A stretch of DNA of 64,000 bases, taken from contig JABMCL010003107.1 of assembly GCA_018857735.1 (NCBI GenBank), positions 265,001 through 329,000 on the forward strand, read 5' to 3'. Below the pieces are notes generated by a model. That model ran no database searches and had not been told where the DNA came from. It saw only the letters and a program-made list of their open reading frames with translations. The position numbers and the translations under genes were made by a program. How positions within the stretch are numbered: position 1 is the stretch's first letter; each line of letters begins with the position of its first letter. Shown piece by piece: positions 11,006 to 22,269 of the stretch. The stretch is from Alviniconcha marisindica (lineage: Eukaryota; Mollusca; Gastropoda; Provannidae).

Positions 11006-12976
11006 GCCAAAAGGTGTGCAAGAAAAGAGGACAGAGGTACTAGAAAATAAAGCTGACAGGATGTGAGTGAGTAATGCATTTTTTAAATGAACACATGTGA
11101 AGTCATCCACCAGTGAAGGGAGAAGGCAGTGCTGCTCTTCGTTCCTGTGAAATTTGACTTTCAGTGTGATTTGTGACAAGATGTTGAACATTTCACATTA
11201 CAATGAGCCCACATCACCTGTGCTGCTAATCATGCAGTTAACTGCAAAATACAAAAAACAAAAACAAACATCTTAAAAGATGTGATCCATGTGAGTATTA
11301 CCAAGTGAACTGTTGTTGTTCTGTGTCACACAGAACAACATGCTATGCATGGTTTGTTGTAATGGACAATGTTCAACATACAGCCAGTCTTGAACATTTT
11401 TAAATGAATAAAAAGCAACGCTTTTTGTAAATTAAATGGTTATTCTTTAATAGAACAATATGGTACAAGGAAGATTTGATGATTAAAAAAATAAAAAAAT
11501 AAAATGTTTAGCTTTCTAGAGATAAACAGCAGATGATGTAAGAAATATGTCATACATTACTATTTCAACAAGATTGTACAATGTTGCTTGTTTCTTGATG
11601 AAAATGATAAATCAACAGAAGTTTTTATTACTGTAATGTATATAAGACACATAACTATTTCCATGTGAACAGTTTTTGCTGTGATACACAAAATAGCATG
11701 TCCAACTTTGTTGTAGTGGATAACATAACCTTAATGACACAACATGATACTTTGTTTTTCATAAGAAAACAAGTAATACTTATTCATTTAACAAACAAGT
11801 AGGTGTTTTGTAAGAGACATAATGTAGCATGTAGGAGTGAGTGCAACTTTTGCTGCTTTTGGATGTCACAGGATAACACACACACAACCTGTCATTCATG
11901 TGTTTCTTGGTCATGTTGACTCATGTACCTAGGACAAAAATAACTGAATAGTTAACTTCAAAGTGAATGAATTAATCATAAAAAATATTAAAAACCATAA
12001 TGTTATTATTTTAAAAAAATCATAGCCTAATGAATAATGCTAAGATCGGCACCTTCCATTTTTAGAACTCTGGAAGGCAGACAGGCATGGTCACTATCAT
12101 TATGTTGAATACATGGTCACTATCATTATGCTGAATGTTATTATTTCCACAGCTCATGTTGTAATCATAATGTTCAACACCTAACTTGATGACTTTAACC
12201 TCTGTATATGATGGTTTGTTTGAAGATGTAGTTTGTAACAAAATGAATTGTATTAAGTGCAAGCAAAAAAATGTAAAGTGTATGATCAGAATATACTGCT
12301 TATTACCATTCTGCTGTCAAACATTACAATTTCAACACACACCCATGTTGTAAGAAACCAGTGAAAAGAAATTTACGAAAGCATCTGAACAAACTTTAGA
12401 TTGACAGCATAACAAAAACTTACTTTGTATGCTAACATTCCGATACTTCTAAAAGATTCATCATATACCAACATAAATATCATCATATAACTAAGTAAGA
12501 TCTGACTAAATATAATTATGTTGAATGTTAAATTTATGTCGAACACTACAGTCTTCAAAAATATTTCCACACACCTTTTGCATGTCACAACATCTCCTCC
12601 ATGCGGCCATGGAACATTTTGGAGCTTCTAACTCCAAAACCAAAACTTAGTGATAATCAATCTTATATGCACTGTGTAAAGCAATATCTCCTCTGTACAA
12701 ATCAGTGACTGAGGTGATGTTTTGATTCGTCATGTACGTGAATAAAAGCATCAAAAGCACTCACTGTGCGCATGCCTGTTTTCAGGCGTTGAATTCCGTA
12801 GCTCTTTTCATTTCAAAAATAAATATTGCTCCAGATTTGGAGCTCATATTGTTGCCACTGTGATACTGACCAATTATGAGTGCACACACAAAGCAACAAA
12901 ACAAAGTGTTTGAAACAGATTTTATTGACTGTCAAAAACCCTACCCCAACTATGTGCACCTTTTGGCACTAAGTCA
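11006..12976. mobile_element. TIR element A (non-autonomous), inverted relative to B
   Basis: The right end is CCTTTTGGCACTAAGTCA (12959-12976). The left end, GCCAAAAGGTGTGC at 11006, is its inverted counterpart lacking the outer nine bases. Both ends abut TA-containing simple sequence, consistent with TA target sites. About 1.5 kb (11006-12530) is the reverse complement of 14095-15520 in element B, with frequent substitutions. The remaining ~450 bp at the inner end is unrelated to B. No transposase is visible. Confidence 0.65.
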
Positions 12977-13016
12977 CACACACATATATATATATATATT
13001 TGTATATATATATATA

Positions 13017-15519
13017 TGACTTAGTGCCAAAAGGAAAATAAAACATTGTTGAAAACTGTTTTTATTTGAAATGTTGTGTTGTGTACTTGCATGAATGAAT
13101 GAATATATAGTACAGATAATTTTAGCAACCAGGCTGTGGTTGATTTCAAGATACAGTGAAAAAGCACTGAAAATTGACCGCCCAAAACGGACATCCATGT
13201 ACTGAGTGATTTTTGTCACTTTGCTTACAAACAAATCGCAAGCACATGGAGAAACAATCACTGATTTGTACGCAAAAAACATCACTTTATATGAATAATA
13301 TAACATCAACACTCACGATAGTTGTATTTTCGATCAATTGATCGCGAATGTTTGCCCTGTATGTACGTCAGATGTGTTGCAAACTTGAACTGAAAACTTT
13401 GAACAACCGAAAAACGACAGCATCACTTCAGAATCACCGGAAACGTTGCGTGTGTTCCAATCCATGCATTTGCACTACACAGCGATACTCATTTTTTTCA
13501 GCGAAGGTTTGCACGAAATCTGAAGAATATTTCCCCGATCGTTTGATATTGTTGTAATATCCAACGTCCCTACAAGATATCTAATATTTTGTACAAAACA
13601 AATGAGAAAGCAGTCTCTTTTTTATCGATAACATCCGGCACGTCACGTGACCTTTCTTGAGTGCCTTCATTCACCTGGCCGCATGGTGTGTCTTTGTTCG
13701 GAAACATCGAAAAGTGTGTTGTAGTCTCCTTCAGTGGTCTGACCCCACAGTGGTCTGATGTAAACATGCACTGTGTGCTTTTTCAGGAGTTTATTGAGAT
13801 TATTTTCAATTTTTTCACCAATTTGGGTGTGCGAAATGAAAGTACTGTCAAAAGTGGCATCTTCCTGCACCGAAGATTTGAAACCCGTTTTTTATACTTA
13901 GCTGAGTACCGCGTGAAGAACTGCATTATGACAAGGCAATATCTTGTAAATCTTATCTGCAACTGTTGATTCAGGATGTGTACTCAATTTCATCAAAAAC
14001 TTGTCAGTTATAAGTGCATGCTTTTTGTAGACTGTTGCGGTGGTGCGAGAATATTTTGCGAGCAAGAGTGATGAAGTTACAGTTAGTTATACAATGATTT
14101 ATATTGGTATATGCCAAATCTTTTAAAAGTATTGGAATGTTAGCATACAGAGTGAGTTTTTGTTGCTGTCGATCTAAAATTTGTTCAGATGCTTTCGTAA
14201 ATTTGTTTTCACCGAGTTTTTTACAACATGGGTGCGTGTTGAAATCATAATGTGCGACAGCAGATTGGTTATAAACAATATATTCTGATCGTACTCTTTA
14301 CATTTTTTGCTTGCACTTAATGCAATTCATTTTGTTTACAAACTACATCTTCAAACAAATCATCACATATTGTAAACAATTCGAATTTACACAGGTTAAA
14401 GTTGTCAAGTTAGGAGTTGAACATTATGATTACAACACAAGCTGTGAAATAATAACGTTCGACATAATTATAGTGACCATACATGTCTGCCTTACAGAGT
14501 TCTAAAAATGTAAGGTGCTGATCTTAACAGCATTATTCTTTGGCTGTGATTTTTTTAGTACTAACTATTACGATTTCTTTATATTTTATTATTATTAATT
14601 CTTTCACTTTTAAGTTAACTGTTCAATATTTTTGTCCTAGGCACCCGAGTCAACATGACCAAGAAACACATGGATGACAGGTTGCGTGTGTGTTTTCCTG
14701 TGACACCCAAAAGCAGCAAAAGTTGTACTCACTCTTACTTGCTCCATTTTCTCTTGACAAAACACTTACTTGTTTGTTAAATAATAAGTATTACTTATTT
14801 TGTTATGAAAAACAAAGTACCATGTTGTCTCATTAACGTTGTTATCCACTACAACAAAATTAATGCAGAAAAAACTGTTCACATGGAAATAGTTATGTGT
14901 CTATACTTTACAGTAATAAAAAGTTACTGATTTATCATTTTCATCAAGAAACAACAGCATTGTACATCTTGTTGAAATAGTAATGTACGACACATTTCTG
15001 ACATCATTTGCTGTTTATGTCAAGAAAGCTTAAATTTGAGAGAGAAAAAATCATCAAATCTTCCTTGTCACATATTGTTCTATTAAAGAATAATGTTTAT
15101 GTTTCAAAATGTGTTGCTTTTTATTCATTTAAAAATGTTCAAGATTGGCTGTATGTTGAACATTATCTATTGCAACAAACTATGCGTAGCACGCTGTTCT
15201 GTGTGACACAGAACAACAACAGTTCACTTGGTAATACTCATGTGGATCACATCTTGTAAGATCAGTTGGGTTTTTGCAGTTAACTGCATGATTAGCAGCG
15301 CAGTGATGTGGACTTGTCATGTGTAATGTTCAACATCTTGTCACAAATCACACTGAAAGTCAAATTTCGCAGGAACAAAGAGCAGCACTGTCTTCTCCCT
15401 TCTCTAGTGGATGACTTCACATGTGTTCATTCAAAAAATGCATTACTCACTCACATCCTGTCAACTTTATTTTCTAGTACCTCTGTTCTCTTTTCTTGCA
15501 CACCTTTTGGCACTAAGTC

Positions 15520-15520
<1 letters not shown>
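13017..15520. mobile_element. TIR element B (non-autonomous)
   Basis: It begins TGACTTAGTGCCAAAAGG (13017-13034) and ends with the exact inverted copy at 15503-15520. It is flanked by TA microsatellites on both sides (12981-13016 and 15521-15583). The outer 1.4 kb matches element A in inverted orientation; the inner ~1.08 kb (13035-14095) is unique to B. ORFs are short. TIRs with TA flanks suggest a Tc1/mariner-type MITE, but no transposase is present. Confidence 0.65.

Positions 15521-15584
<64 letters not shown>
15521..15584. repeat. (TA)n microsatellite
   Basis: An almost pure TA tract of about 60 bp immediately outside the right TIR of element B. Confidence 0.95.
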
Positions 15585-15585
<1 letters not shown>

Positions 15586-15644
15586 CATTTGGAGTAAATT
15601 CAGATATGCTAGTAACTTTTCATAATGCTGTAATATGTACTAAT

Positions 15645-16200
15645 GTAGTATTATTATGTTTGGTTCTGTCTGTTGGGGTGGGAATATTTCAAAATTAGAT
15701 AGAGCGAGGTTGGAAAAGTTTGTAAAAAAAGCAGGTCATGTTGTGGGAAAGCCACTGGGCAATTTTAAGACTTTACACGAAAAGAGACTGTACAGAAAAC
15801 TAAAGCAAATATTAAACGACCCTACACACCCATGAGACACTACTTTGACAGCAGATGTAGCAATAGGAGTGGAAGATTTTTACTTCGGAGAACAAATAAC
15901 TGAGTGTGCGCATGTGTCAAGATGTCTGTTGAGGATGATAGCTTTCTAAGGGAGGGTTGTGGATACATGTGTGAACCTAATGATTTTTATTTAATTTGAG
16001 AGTTTTTATGTTTTGGTTTGACAGAGAAAGCATTATTCCAGGACATTTTGGGTTTGCTATTAGTGTATGCAGATTGAGAGAAAGGGGGTGTATGTCTAAG
16101 AGTGTGTATGTGCGTGTGTTTAATGACTTAGAATTATTGAGATATGTTCTTCATTGTGCGATTGAATGACAGCTTTAATTTCCCACAGGGATGAATAAAG

Positions 16201-16262
<62 letters not shown>
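15645..16262 (+). mobile_element. LINE 3' fragment with TA tail
   Basis: The plus strand encodes CWGGNISKLDRARLEKFVKK and then GKPLGNFKTLHEKRLYRKLK, followed after a frameshift by LRHYFDSRCSNRSGRFLLRR. This is the thumb and C-terminal region of an RTE/Rex1/L2-like LINE polymerase. The 3' end TTCCCACAGGGATGAATAAA runs into a (TA)n tail at 16205-16262. 5'-truncated and frame-broken. Confidence 0.7.
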
Positions 16263-16265
<3 letters not shown>

Positions 16266-17250
16266 GATGTACAACATGATAGCACAGAACCAACACATAT
16301 CATATTCACAACTTTCTTAGCCGCTCTTTTGCCAATAACAGTAGGCTGCCATAACTGTTACTAAAATTAAAAACTCAGTATGCAGTTTGAATACTGACAC
16401 AGGTGTCTCAGACTTTCAGTTTGACAAACAAACAAAAAAGGCAGATGGCCGCAGAATAGATCTAGCTCCACAAAGATTAAGCTGCATTGTAGTAGCAATC
16501 AGCAAAAACTACACAACATTCTTCGAATGCACTTCTCCAATGATTAGGAAAGAATGTCATGTGTACCCCCCACCCACCCCCACCCGTCAACTCCACAAGA
16601 CAGTGCCAGACACAAGTGGCATTGCGAAAAATTTCAAACATATATATATATATATATATATACACATTTTATGCAGAACAAAAAACACCAGATCAGTAAG
16701 GCACATAATAATATGTTGGCTGTTTCGGAATGAGACCGTTTGAAGGTAAAGACTGCAAGCAGAAAGTTAACTCTGAATACCTGTTTGTTTTGGTTGTTGA
16801 TTTGAATCCATTGTTTGATAAGTGTCATTTTTCAATGTTTAAATTGAATAAAGGAGTCATATCATTTCACACAGAAATTATAAAGGGGTTTACTGTTTTA
16901 GTGAATCATAACTAGGCTCAAAGCACCAACTAACTAACAAGTGACTCATACAGTAAGTCCTCAGTAAGTGACGCTTTGTTTCTCTAATGGCATTAGATAT
17001 TGCCATGTCGACATGTTGCCCAGCAGGAAGGCAAATCACTTGTGCAAGTAACAACCCAAATAGGAGATAATCTTGAGCAATTTGGCACAAAAGCTGGCAT
17101 ATGATTTCCAAAAATAAGAGGGGGCAGAATTTAGGGGTGTTTTTCTTTACTGCAACCTGATAGGTGGTTACGGTGACATCACACTCACTCCTTTGTTATA
17201 CCCTTACAAAAATGGTGATGGTCAGCGAAAAGATGATAAAATTTACAAAA
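16263..17250. other. Unclassified sequence
   Basis: No coding unit recognised. A TA tract lies at about 16640-16662. ORFs on both strands are short and overlap without homology. Confidence 0.5.
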
Positions 17251-17324
17251 TTACCCAGTGTGTGTGTGTGTGTGTCGCGCGCGCACGTGAGTGTGCGTGT
17301 TGACGTGCTCGCATGATAGTATGT

Positions 17325-17715
17325 TTGCGTGCCGCAGTGTGTCAGTCTGTGGCCTAGTGTGCGTCAGTCTGTGGCCTTGCATGCGTCAGTCTGTGGCCTA
17401 GCGTGTGTCTGGCGTGTATTAGTCTGTGGTCTGGCGTGTGTCAATCTGTGTGCTAGCACTAGTCAGTCAGCGGGCTGGCGTGTGTCAGTCTGTGGGCTGG
17501 CATTTGTCAGTCTGTGGGCTGACGTGAGTCAGTCTATGGGCTGGAATGTGTCAGTCTGTGTGCTAGCATTAGTCAGTCTGTGGGCTGGCGTGTGTCAGTC
17601 TGTGGGCTGACGTGTGTCAGTCTGTGTGCTAGAACTAGTCAATCTGTGGGCTAGCATGCGTCAGTGTGTGCGCTAGTGTGTGTCAGTGTGTGCCTGTTCA
17701 TGTTTCAGTCTGTAT
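17325..17715. repeat. Minisatellite, ~24-bp unit
   Basis: About fifteen units of GTGTGTCAGTCTGTGGGCTG and variants. A GT/CG tract at 17255-17285 precedes it and a poly(C) run follows at 17847-17863. The 93-aa ORF across it is a repeat artefact. Confidence 0.85.
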
Positions 17716-17859
17716 ACTTCTTCTAGAAACGGCATCGCCAATGTAGCTGTCTACATCACATACTGTGCACCTTTTTTCTTCAGATATCTTCTTTACTACG
17801 TGACAATGATGTAGTGTCATTTCAAGATTCGGATGCCCCCTCCCTCCCCCCCCCCCCCC

Positions 17860-19030
17860 CCCCTCCTCCCCCCGCCCTCACTCTAGTCAATCTTGTGTCA
17901 CAGATCAGCAGGATTTAGTACTAACACCATCAAGCCTTATGTCACTATTTCAACCCCAACATGTCAGTTCACACGTGTCAGTGTATGTGTGCATGTGTGT
18001 GTATGGTGTGTGTGTGTGTAACGTGCTCAGTTCTACCTTCGTGTAGAAGAAAACAAAACAAGCAAAAACTAATGAACCAAAACAGATTGTATCTGTATGT
18101 GTAATGCTCATGGCAAAGTGATGCACACAAAATGCTGTTCTCTTGATCAAAGGCCTGAATATATAGGTACAATTTCAGAGCAACTCACAAAACAAATTAC
18201 AGGCTCACAGCAGCAACATTTTAGCGAGTGGAAAGTAAATCGCTTTATTGAGAAAATGCAGTTTTCTATGGAGTCAGAACGTAACCATAAAACCATACGT
18301 TGGCTTGTTTTGCTGTCCGAAGATCATACTAACACTAATTAAGGTGAACAATTTTTGTTCTCTTTTTTTGCTGTTGTTACCGCTGTCCCTCCGTACTACA
18401 TTGCGCCTAGTCGACACTCGCCGTGTCCTACCAAGTCCTTATCGGCGGGTCAGCTGTGCCGCAACGCTGAGTGCACTGTCACGTGCTCTGCGGCCCGGCT
18501 TTTCCGAAGCTGTGAAATGATTCGTTTCGGCAAGGTCTTCGTTTAGCCACATTCCGTACGTTGCACGCAAGCGCGTCACGGCCGATTGCGGAAACACAGG
18601 AAAAGATAGGAGGGGAATTCCAACCATGAAGTCGCTGCCTTGTTCTACGAGTCTGTCTAAACCTCTCTACTTCTTTCGTTTCAAGACTGGGCCGGGCCTC
18701 CTTGGCTCTGTACCGTCTGCCGCAAGTTTTCGCGGCAGACGTGTTGCGAGCTCTACCCGCTGTATCGCCCAAACAAACAAAAGGTTCAAAAGAACGCTAT
18801 TTATTGGAACGAAGCATAACCTGCGAATTTTCTGGGCATTCTCTTTTATCAAGCTACAAAGGCTCAAGCTACAAAACGACACTTATAACAGTTAAACATG
18901 GTGAAAATTAGATTTACTAGGGAACTAAGACGCAATTAGTATGTTTCTGGCCGAGCTGCTATGTTGTACGGAAAGCCCTTCGACCCATTGCGTGGTTATA
19001 TATTTATGTGCACGATTCGAATTTACGACA
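17860..19030. other. Unclassified sequence with a GC/CpG-rich patch
   Basis: Around 18390-18770 CpG density rises. A perfect stem, GTCTGCCGC / GCGGCAGAC, spans 18715-18740. No exon with convincing homology or splice sites was found; a promoter is possible but unsupported. Confidence 0.3.
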
Positions 19031-19033
19031 GCC

Positions 19034-19301
19034 CCGCAAATCGCGGCCATGGTGCACAAAATGCTGTCGGTTACAACTGTGATAGCGTAAGGCCATCTAT
19101 GTTTAACTGTGACTGGAACCCCCCCGAGGTTTTCCCGCTTTACATCCGCAGCAAACTGACACCAAATGAATCTCCAATCACATGCTGAAAAGTACCTGTT
19201 GCCTAAAACCGCAAAGCGATCATTATTTGCATTCATATTGATGATAATAATAATAACAGTAATGTAATATTTAATTTTAATTTTAATTAAGTCATAATTT
19301 T
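19034..19301. repeat. Direct repeat, copy 1 (~268 bp)
   Basis: Starts CCGCAAATCGCGG and ends TTAATTAAGTCATAATTTT. It is near-identical to 21019-21277 in the same orientation, apart from a short indel in the middle and the length of an ATA tract. Confidence 0.85.
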
Positions 19302-19811
19302 CCGCAAAACAACAAAAGAAAAACTCGGGGGTAAAGAGAGAGAGAGAAAGAGACAGAGACAGAGAGAGAGAAGCTCAAAATGCTTCAGTCAGTTACAGTT
19401 TCCAAAGAGTACACCATAAAATGGAAGAAAAGAAGAAAAAAATGCAAAAAAATGAGGCTCTAAAAAGTACAATGAAACACGCAAGTACAGCTCCGGCCAC
19501 CAACAAGAGCAGACGAACTCCCCTTTGTCGATGCGAGGTATTGCAAATCAGTCATCATTAAACTCAGTCACCGATTACCTCAAGGTATAAACTATGACCG
19601 TGCTTAGGATGTCGGTAGTCACTGCAACCGCTTCATTGGCCGAAAATATCACTTTGCGCTGTTATAGTTTATATCCATCGCTTAGGACGGCGTAACTGGC
19701 GTTATAACCGCTCTATTAAACCAGCTCCAGTGCTTGGAAGAATGAATCTGCTTGCAGTAAGTAACTGCCCGCAGTAAGTAACTTACTGCGGGAAGTCCTA
19801 CTCCTAGGAAG

Positions 19812-20050
19812 GGGGTATGGAGGAGAGGGAAAAGGGGCCTGTCGCTACACTGTCACCACCAAAATGACTCCGGCATTAAGATGGGCAGTGATGAGAGCCA
19901 CTCTAATGTTTAATTAATTGTGAGGGACAGTCACAAGACAGTGTCCACAAACCACAACTTTTTTTGAAGTGACGGGAGAGCCGAAGCGGAATCGAGCCGA
20001 GGCCCTTCTGCTTACCAACCTCGCCTTACCGCTAGGCCAAACCGGCTCAC
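19812..20050 (-). mobile_element. tRNA-derived SINE, copy 1
   Basis: Read on the minus strand from 20050: GTGAGCCGGTTTGGCCTAGC forms the tRNA-like head with a TGGCCTAGCGGT A-box. A GGCTCGATTCC-like B-box follows about 45 bp on. The body (TTGTGGTTTGTGGACACTGT; GGCTCTCATCACTGCCCATC) matches copies at 35131-35584 and 49515-49805. The 3' end is truncated. A-tail and target duplication are unclear. Confidence 0.8.
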
Positions 20051-20072
20051 ATTACCCGCAGTCAGATCTCAG

Positions 20073-20081
20073 ATAACAGAT

Positions 20082-20141
<60 letters not shown>
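20073..20141. repeat. (TA)n microsatellite
   Basis: A TA tract of about 55 bp after GATCTTTATA. Confidence 0.9.
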
Positions 20142-20144
<3 letters not shown>

Positions 20145-20587
20145 CTTCCCCCACGACAGTGGCAATGTAAACCGCCATCCGTACGCCACACAGTGACACG
20201 ACAATGGGTTTTTACTAGAAGGCAAAGTCTTTCAAAAGGTCTGCCACTCACTCCGCCTCTCTTGCTGGGACTATACTGATCTAGCTGCTGCTCACCTCAC
20301 AGAGTCCGACCTCTCCCTCTCCACCTGGTGTTCACATTTCCAAATCCTCCATCCTACCTGTACCGCTGTCCGAGTTGCTGCTGTGGCATTCCCGTCATAA
20401 CATACTACTATGTTGGCCTTCATTTCAACCATCCCTCGTCTCCATCAAAGATTTTCCCGAGCGATAAACAGTCTTTGTCTCCATCTCCCCCAATAATAGG
20501 CCCTACAGTCTTTTTACTTCAGCTTCAATGATAGTACAGTAGTTTCTAGAACTTATGTATTATGAATCTCAGTGGAATAGTCACACG

Positions 20588-20839
20588 TCAGGGCGAGGAA
20601 CAGAAGTGAAAAGCATAATGAATGCTTATCTTTTGTCCTGTTTCTGCCCGGGACTCAGACACTGGACCTACCCTGTCTATTAAAACATGTTTCCGAGTTT
20701 GAAACAACTGATCCAAAGAAGACACTGCGTACAAAACTGTCGAGTCACAGGAACTGTGAAACTCGGCCACATCATGTCTGTAGACATGACTAAACACGGC
20801 AAGCTGAACACTAGCACTGGGAGCGTCATGGTCAGCTGA
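20588..20839 (-). CDS. Candidate terminal exon, unknown product
   Basis: A minus-strand acceptor with a long pyrimidine tract (TTGTTTTTTCAG, AG at 20841-20840) is followed in phase 0 by 83 open codons and a TGA at 20590-20588. The translation starts SADHDAPSASVQLAVFSHVY and includes SSLDQLFQTRKHVLIDR. Composition is protein-like, not repetitive, but no family is recognised and no partner exon was found. Chance remains possible. The rest of 20142-21018 contains nothing else recognised. Confidence 0.28.
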   Translation of the reverse strand, partial: SADHDAPSASVQLAVFSHVYRHDVAEFHSSCDSTVLYAVSSLDQLFQTRKHVLIDRVGPVSESRAETGQKISIHYAFHFCSSP

Positions 20840-21018
20840 CTGAAAAAACAACTGAACAAACCAAAACAAAACACGACACAGTAACCCGACATTTTGGGTA
20901 AATGGCTACAATGAAATGAGACAGCCGACATGGCGCAAGGTGAACTAATTACAAAGTGGGAACGGTTAGTTAGTAATGGGATTTTAACGTCATGTCAATC
21001 GGCCGCACAGCGTCAGCA

Positions 21019-21277
21019 CCGCAAATCGCGGTCATGGTGCACAAAATGCTGTCGGTTACAACTATGATAGCGTAAGGCCATCTATGTTTAACTGTGACTG
21101 GAGTTTTCCTTCACATCCACAGCAAACTGACACCAAATGAATCTCCAATCACATGCTGAAAAGTACCTGTTGCCTAAAACCGCAAAGCGATCATTATTTG
21201 CATTCATATTGATGATAATAATAATAATAATAGTAATGTAAAACATTTATTTTATATTTTAATTAAGTCATAATTTT
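21019..21277. repeat. Direct repeat, copy 2
   Basis: Same-orientation copy of 19034-19301. It lacks about 10 bp after GTGACTGGA relative to copy 1. The interval between the copies holds SINE copy 1 and the TA tract. Confidence 0.85.
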
Positions 21278-22080
21278 GCGCTGACCGAATCGGGCGGGAG
21301 CCATACACTTCAGGATTAGCCTACCCTGCATGCATTTGCACAGGTCGGCTTAACTTGTTCACTTTACAAGGAAGACGTTTTGCTTACCTTCGCACAGCCT
21401 GGCAGGGGCTGGAAGCCTGAAAACTAGTTTTACTCTCTCCTCGTGGAATTGCACAGTGATAATCACATCACTCGAGAGAAGTTCCAGCACAGTACATCAC
21501 ACAGTGAGTCTTAACAAATAAAATTTGCGATGTCTCAAAGGGATTGAAGTCCGTCGTGTGAAACAGCATCTAACAAAAACATTAACTTTGTTGATGATGT
21601 AGGAGGTTCTTGGCGAGTCGGTGACGAACTGGCAGCGAGAGTTGTGCACGAGTAGATGCAGTGTTACGCGCCCTGAACCAGAAAATGACTTTTTCTGGAG
21701 TTTGCTCCACTCGGCACAAACTTCGGTAACATCGTACACATTTACAAAATATCACAACTATTGCTGGCAGGAAATGACAGTAACACTAGGCTGTCAATTC
21801 TGGTGAGTTCATTCTGGTGTCACAGAAATGACCAACAGTTTTTCAACCAAATCAGCAGACGCAGAGCAAAGATTATAAATACAAATATTTATAATTTTTG
21901 CACAGAAGTCGCGTAACAAAGCACCGAGATAGCGGTCGGAACCAGCCACGGCTATAAAACGCCTGGCAGACCTACCTCAGCGAGGAGCAACATGAACATC
22001 TGTGGCCTCGTTCTTCCCTACACGCACGAAATCGGAGATGCTGCCTGCTAAATATGCAGCGTCCGGGCTACGGGGTGTGG
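21278..22080. other. Unclassified sequence with an AT-rich palindrome
   Basis: AAAGATTATAAATAC / ATTTATAATTTTT at 21869-21900 forms an imperfect hairpin; a similar AAGATTATAAATA palindrome occurs at 56083-56113. No gene recognised. Confidence 0.4.
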
Positions 22081-22103
22081 GTGCGGGTGCGGGGTAGGCG
22101 CGG

Positions 22104-22127
22104 TGGGGGGGGGGGGGGGGGGGGGGA
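22104..22127 (+). repeat. Poly(G) tract
   Basis: About 24 consecutive G residues; one of at least ten such tracts in the window. Confidence 0.95.
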
Positions 22128-22149
22128 CCATGATGAGTGTGTGTGGACC

Positions 22150-22230
22150 ACTGAGCCACACTCCGAGCACCGCTTTCTGGCACCTTCCTCCAACGAAGGA
22201 TGTGGTAAACCAGTGCTTGGAGTTTGCCAC
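22150..22230. repeat. Short dispersed repeat (three copies in window)
   Basis: CACTCCGAGCACCGCTTTCT followed by AACCAGTGCTTGGAGTTTG recurs inverted at about 37210-37287. Its first half also occurs twice at 49276-49340. Function unknown. Confidence 0.6.
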
Positions 22231-22269
22231 TGAGCTAGTAGACCATGAGCCAGCCTATACCCCTCCTCC

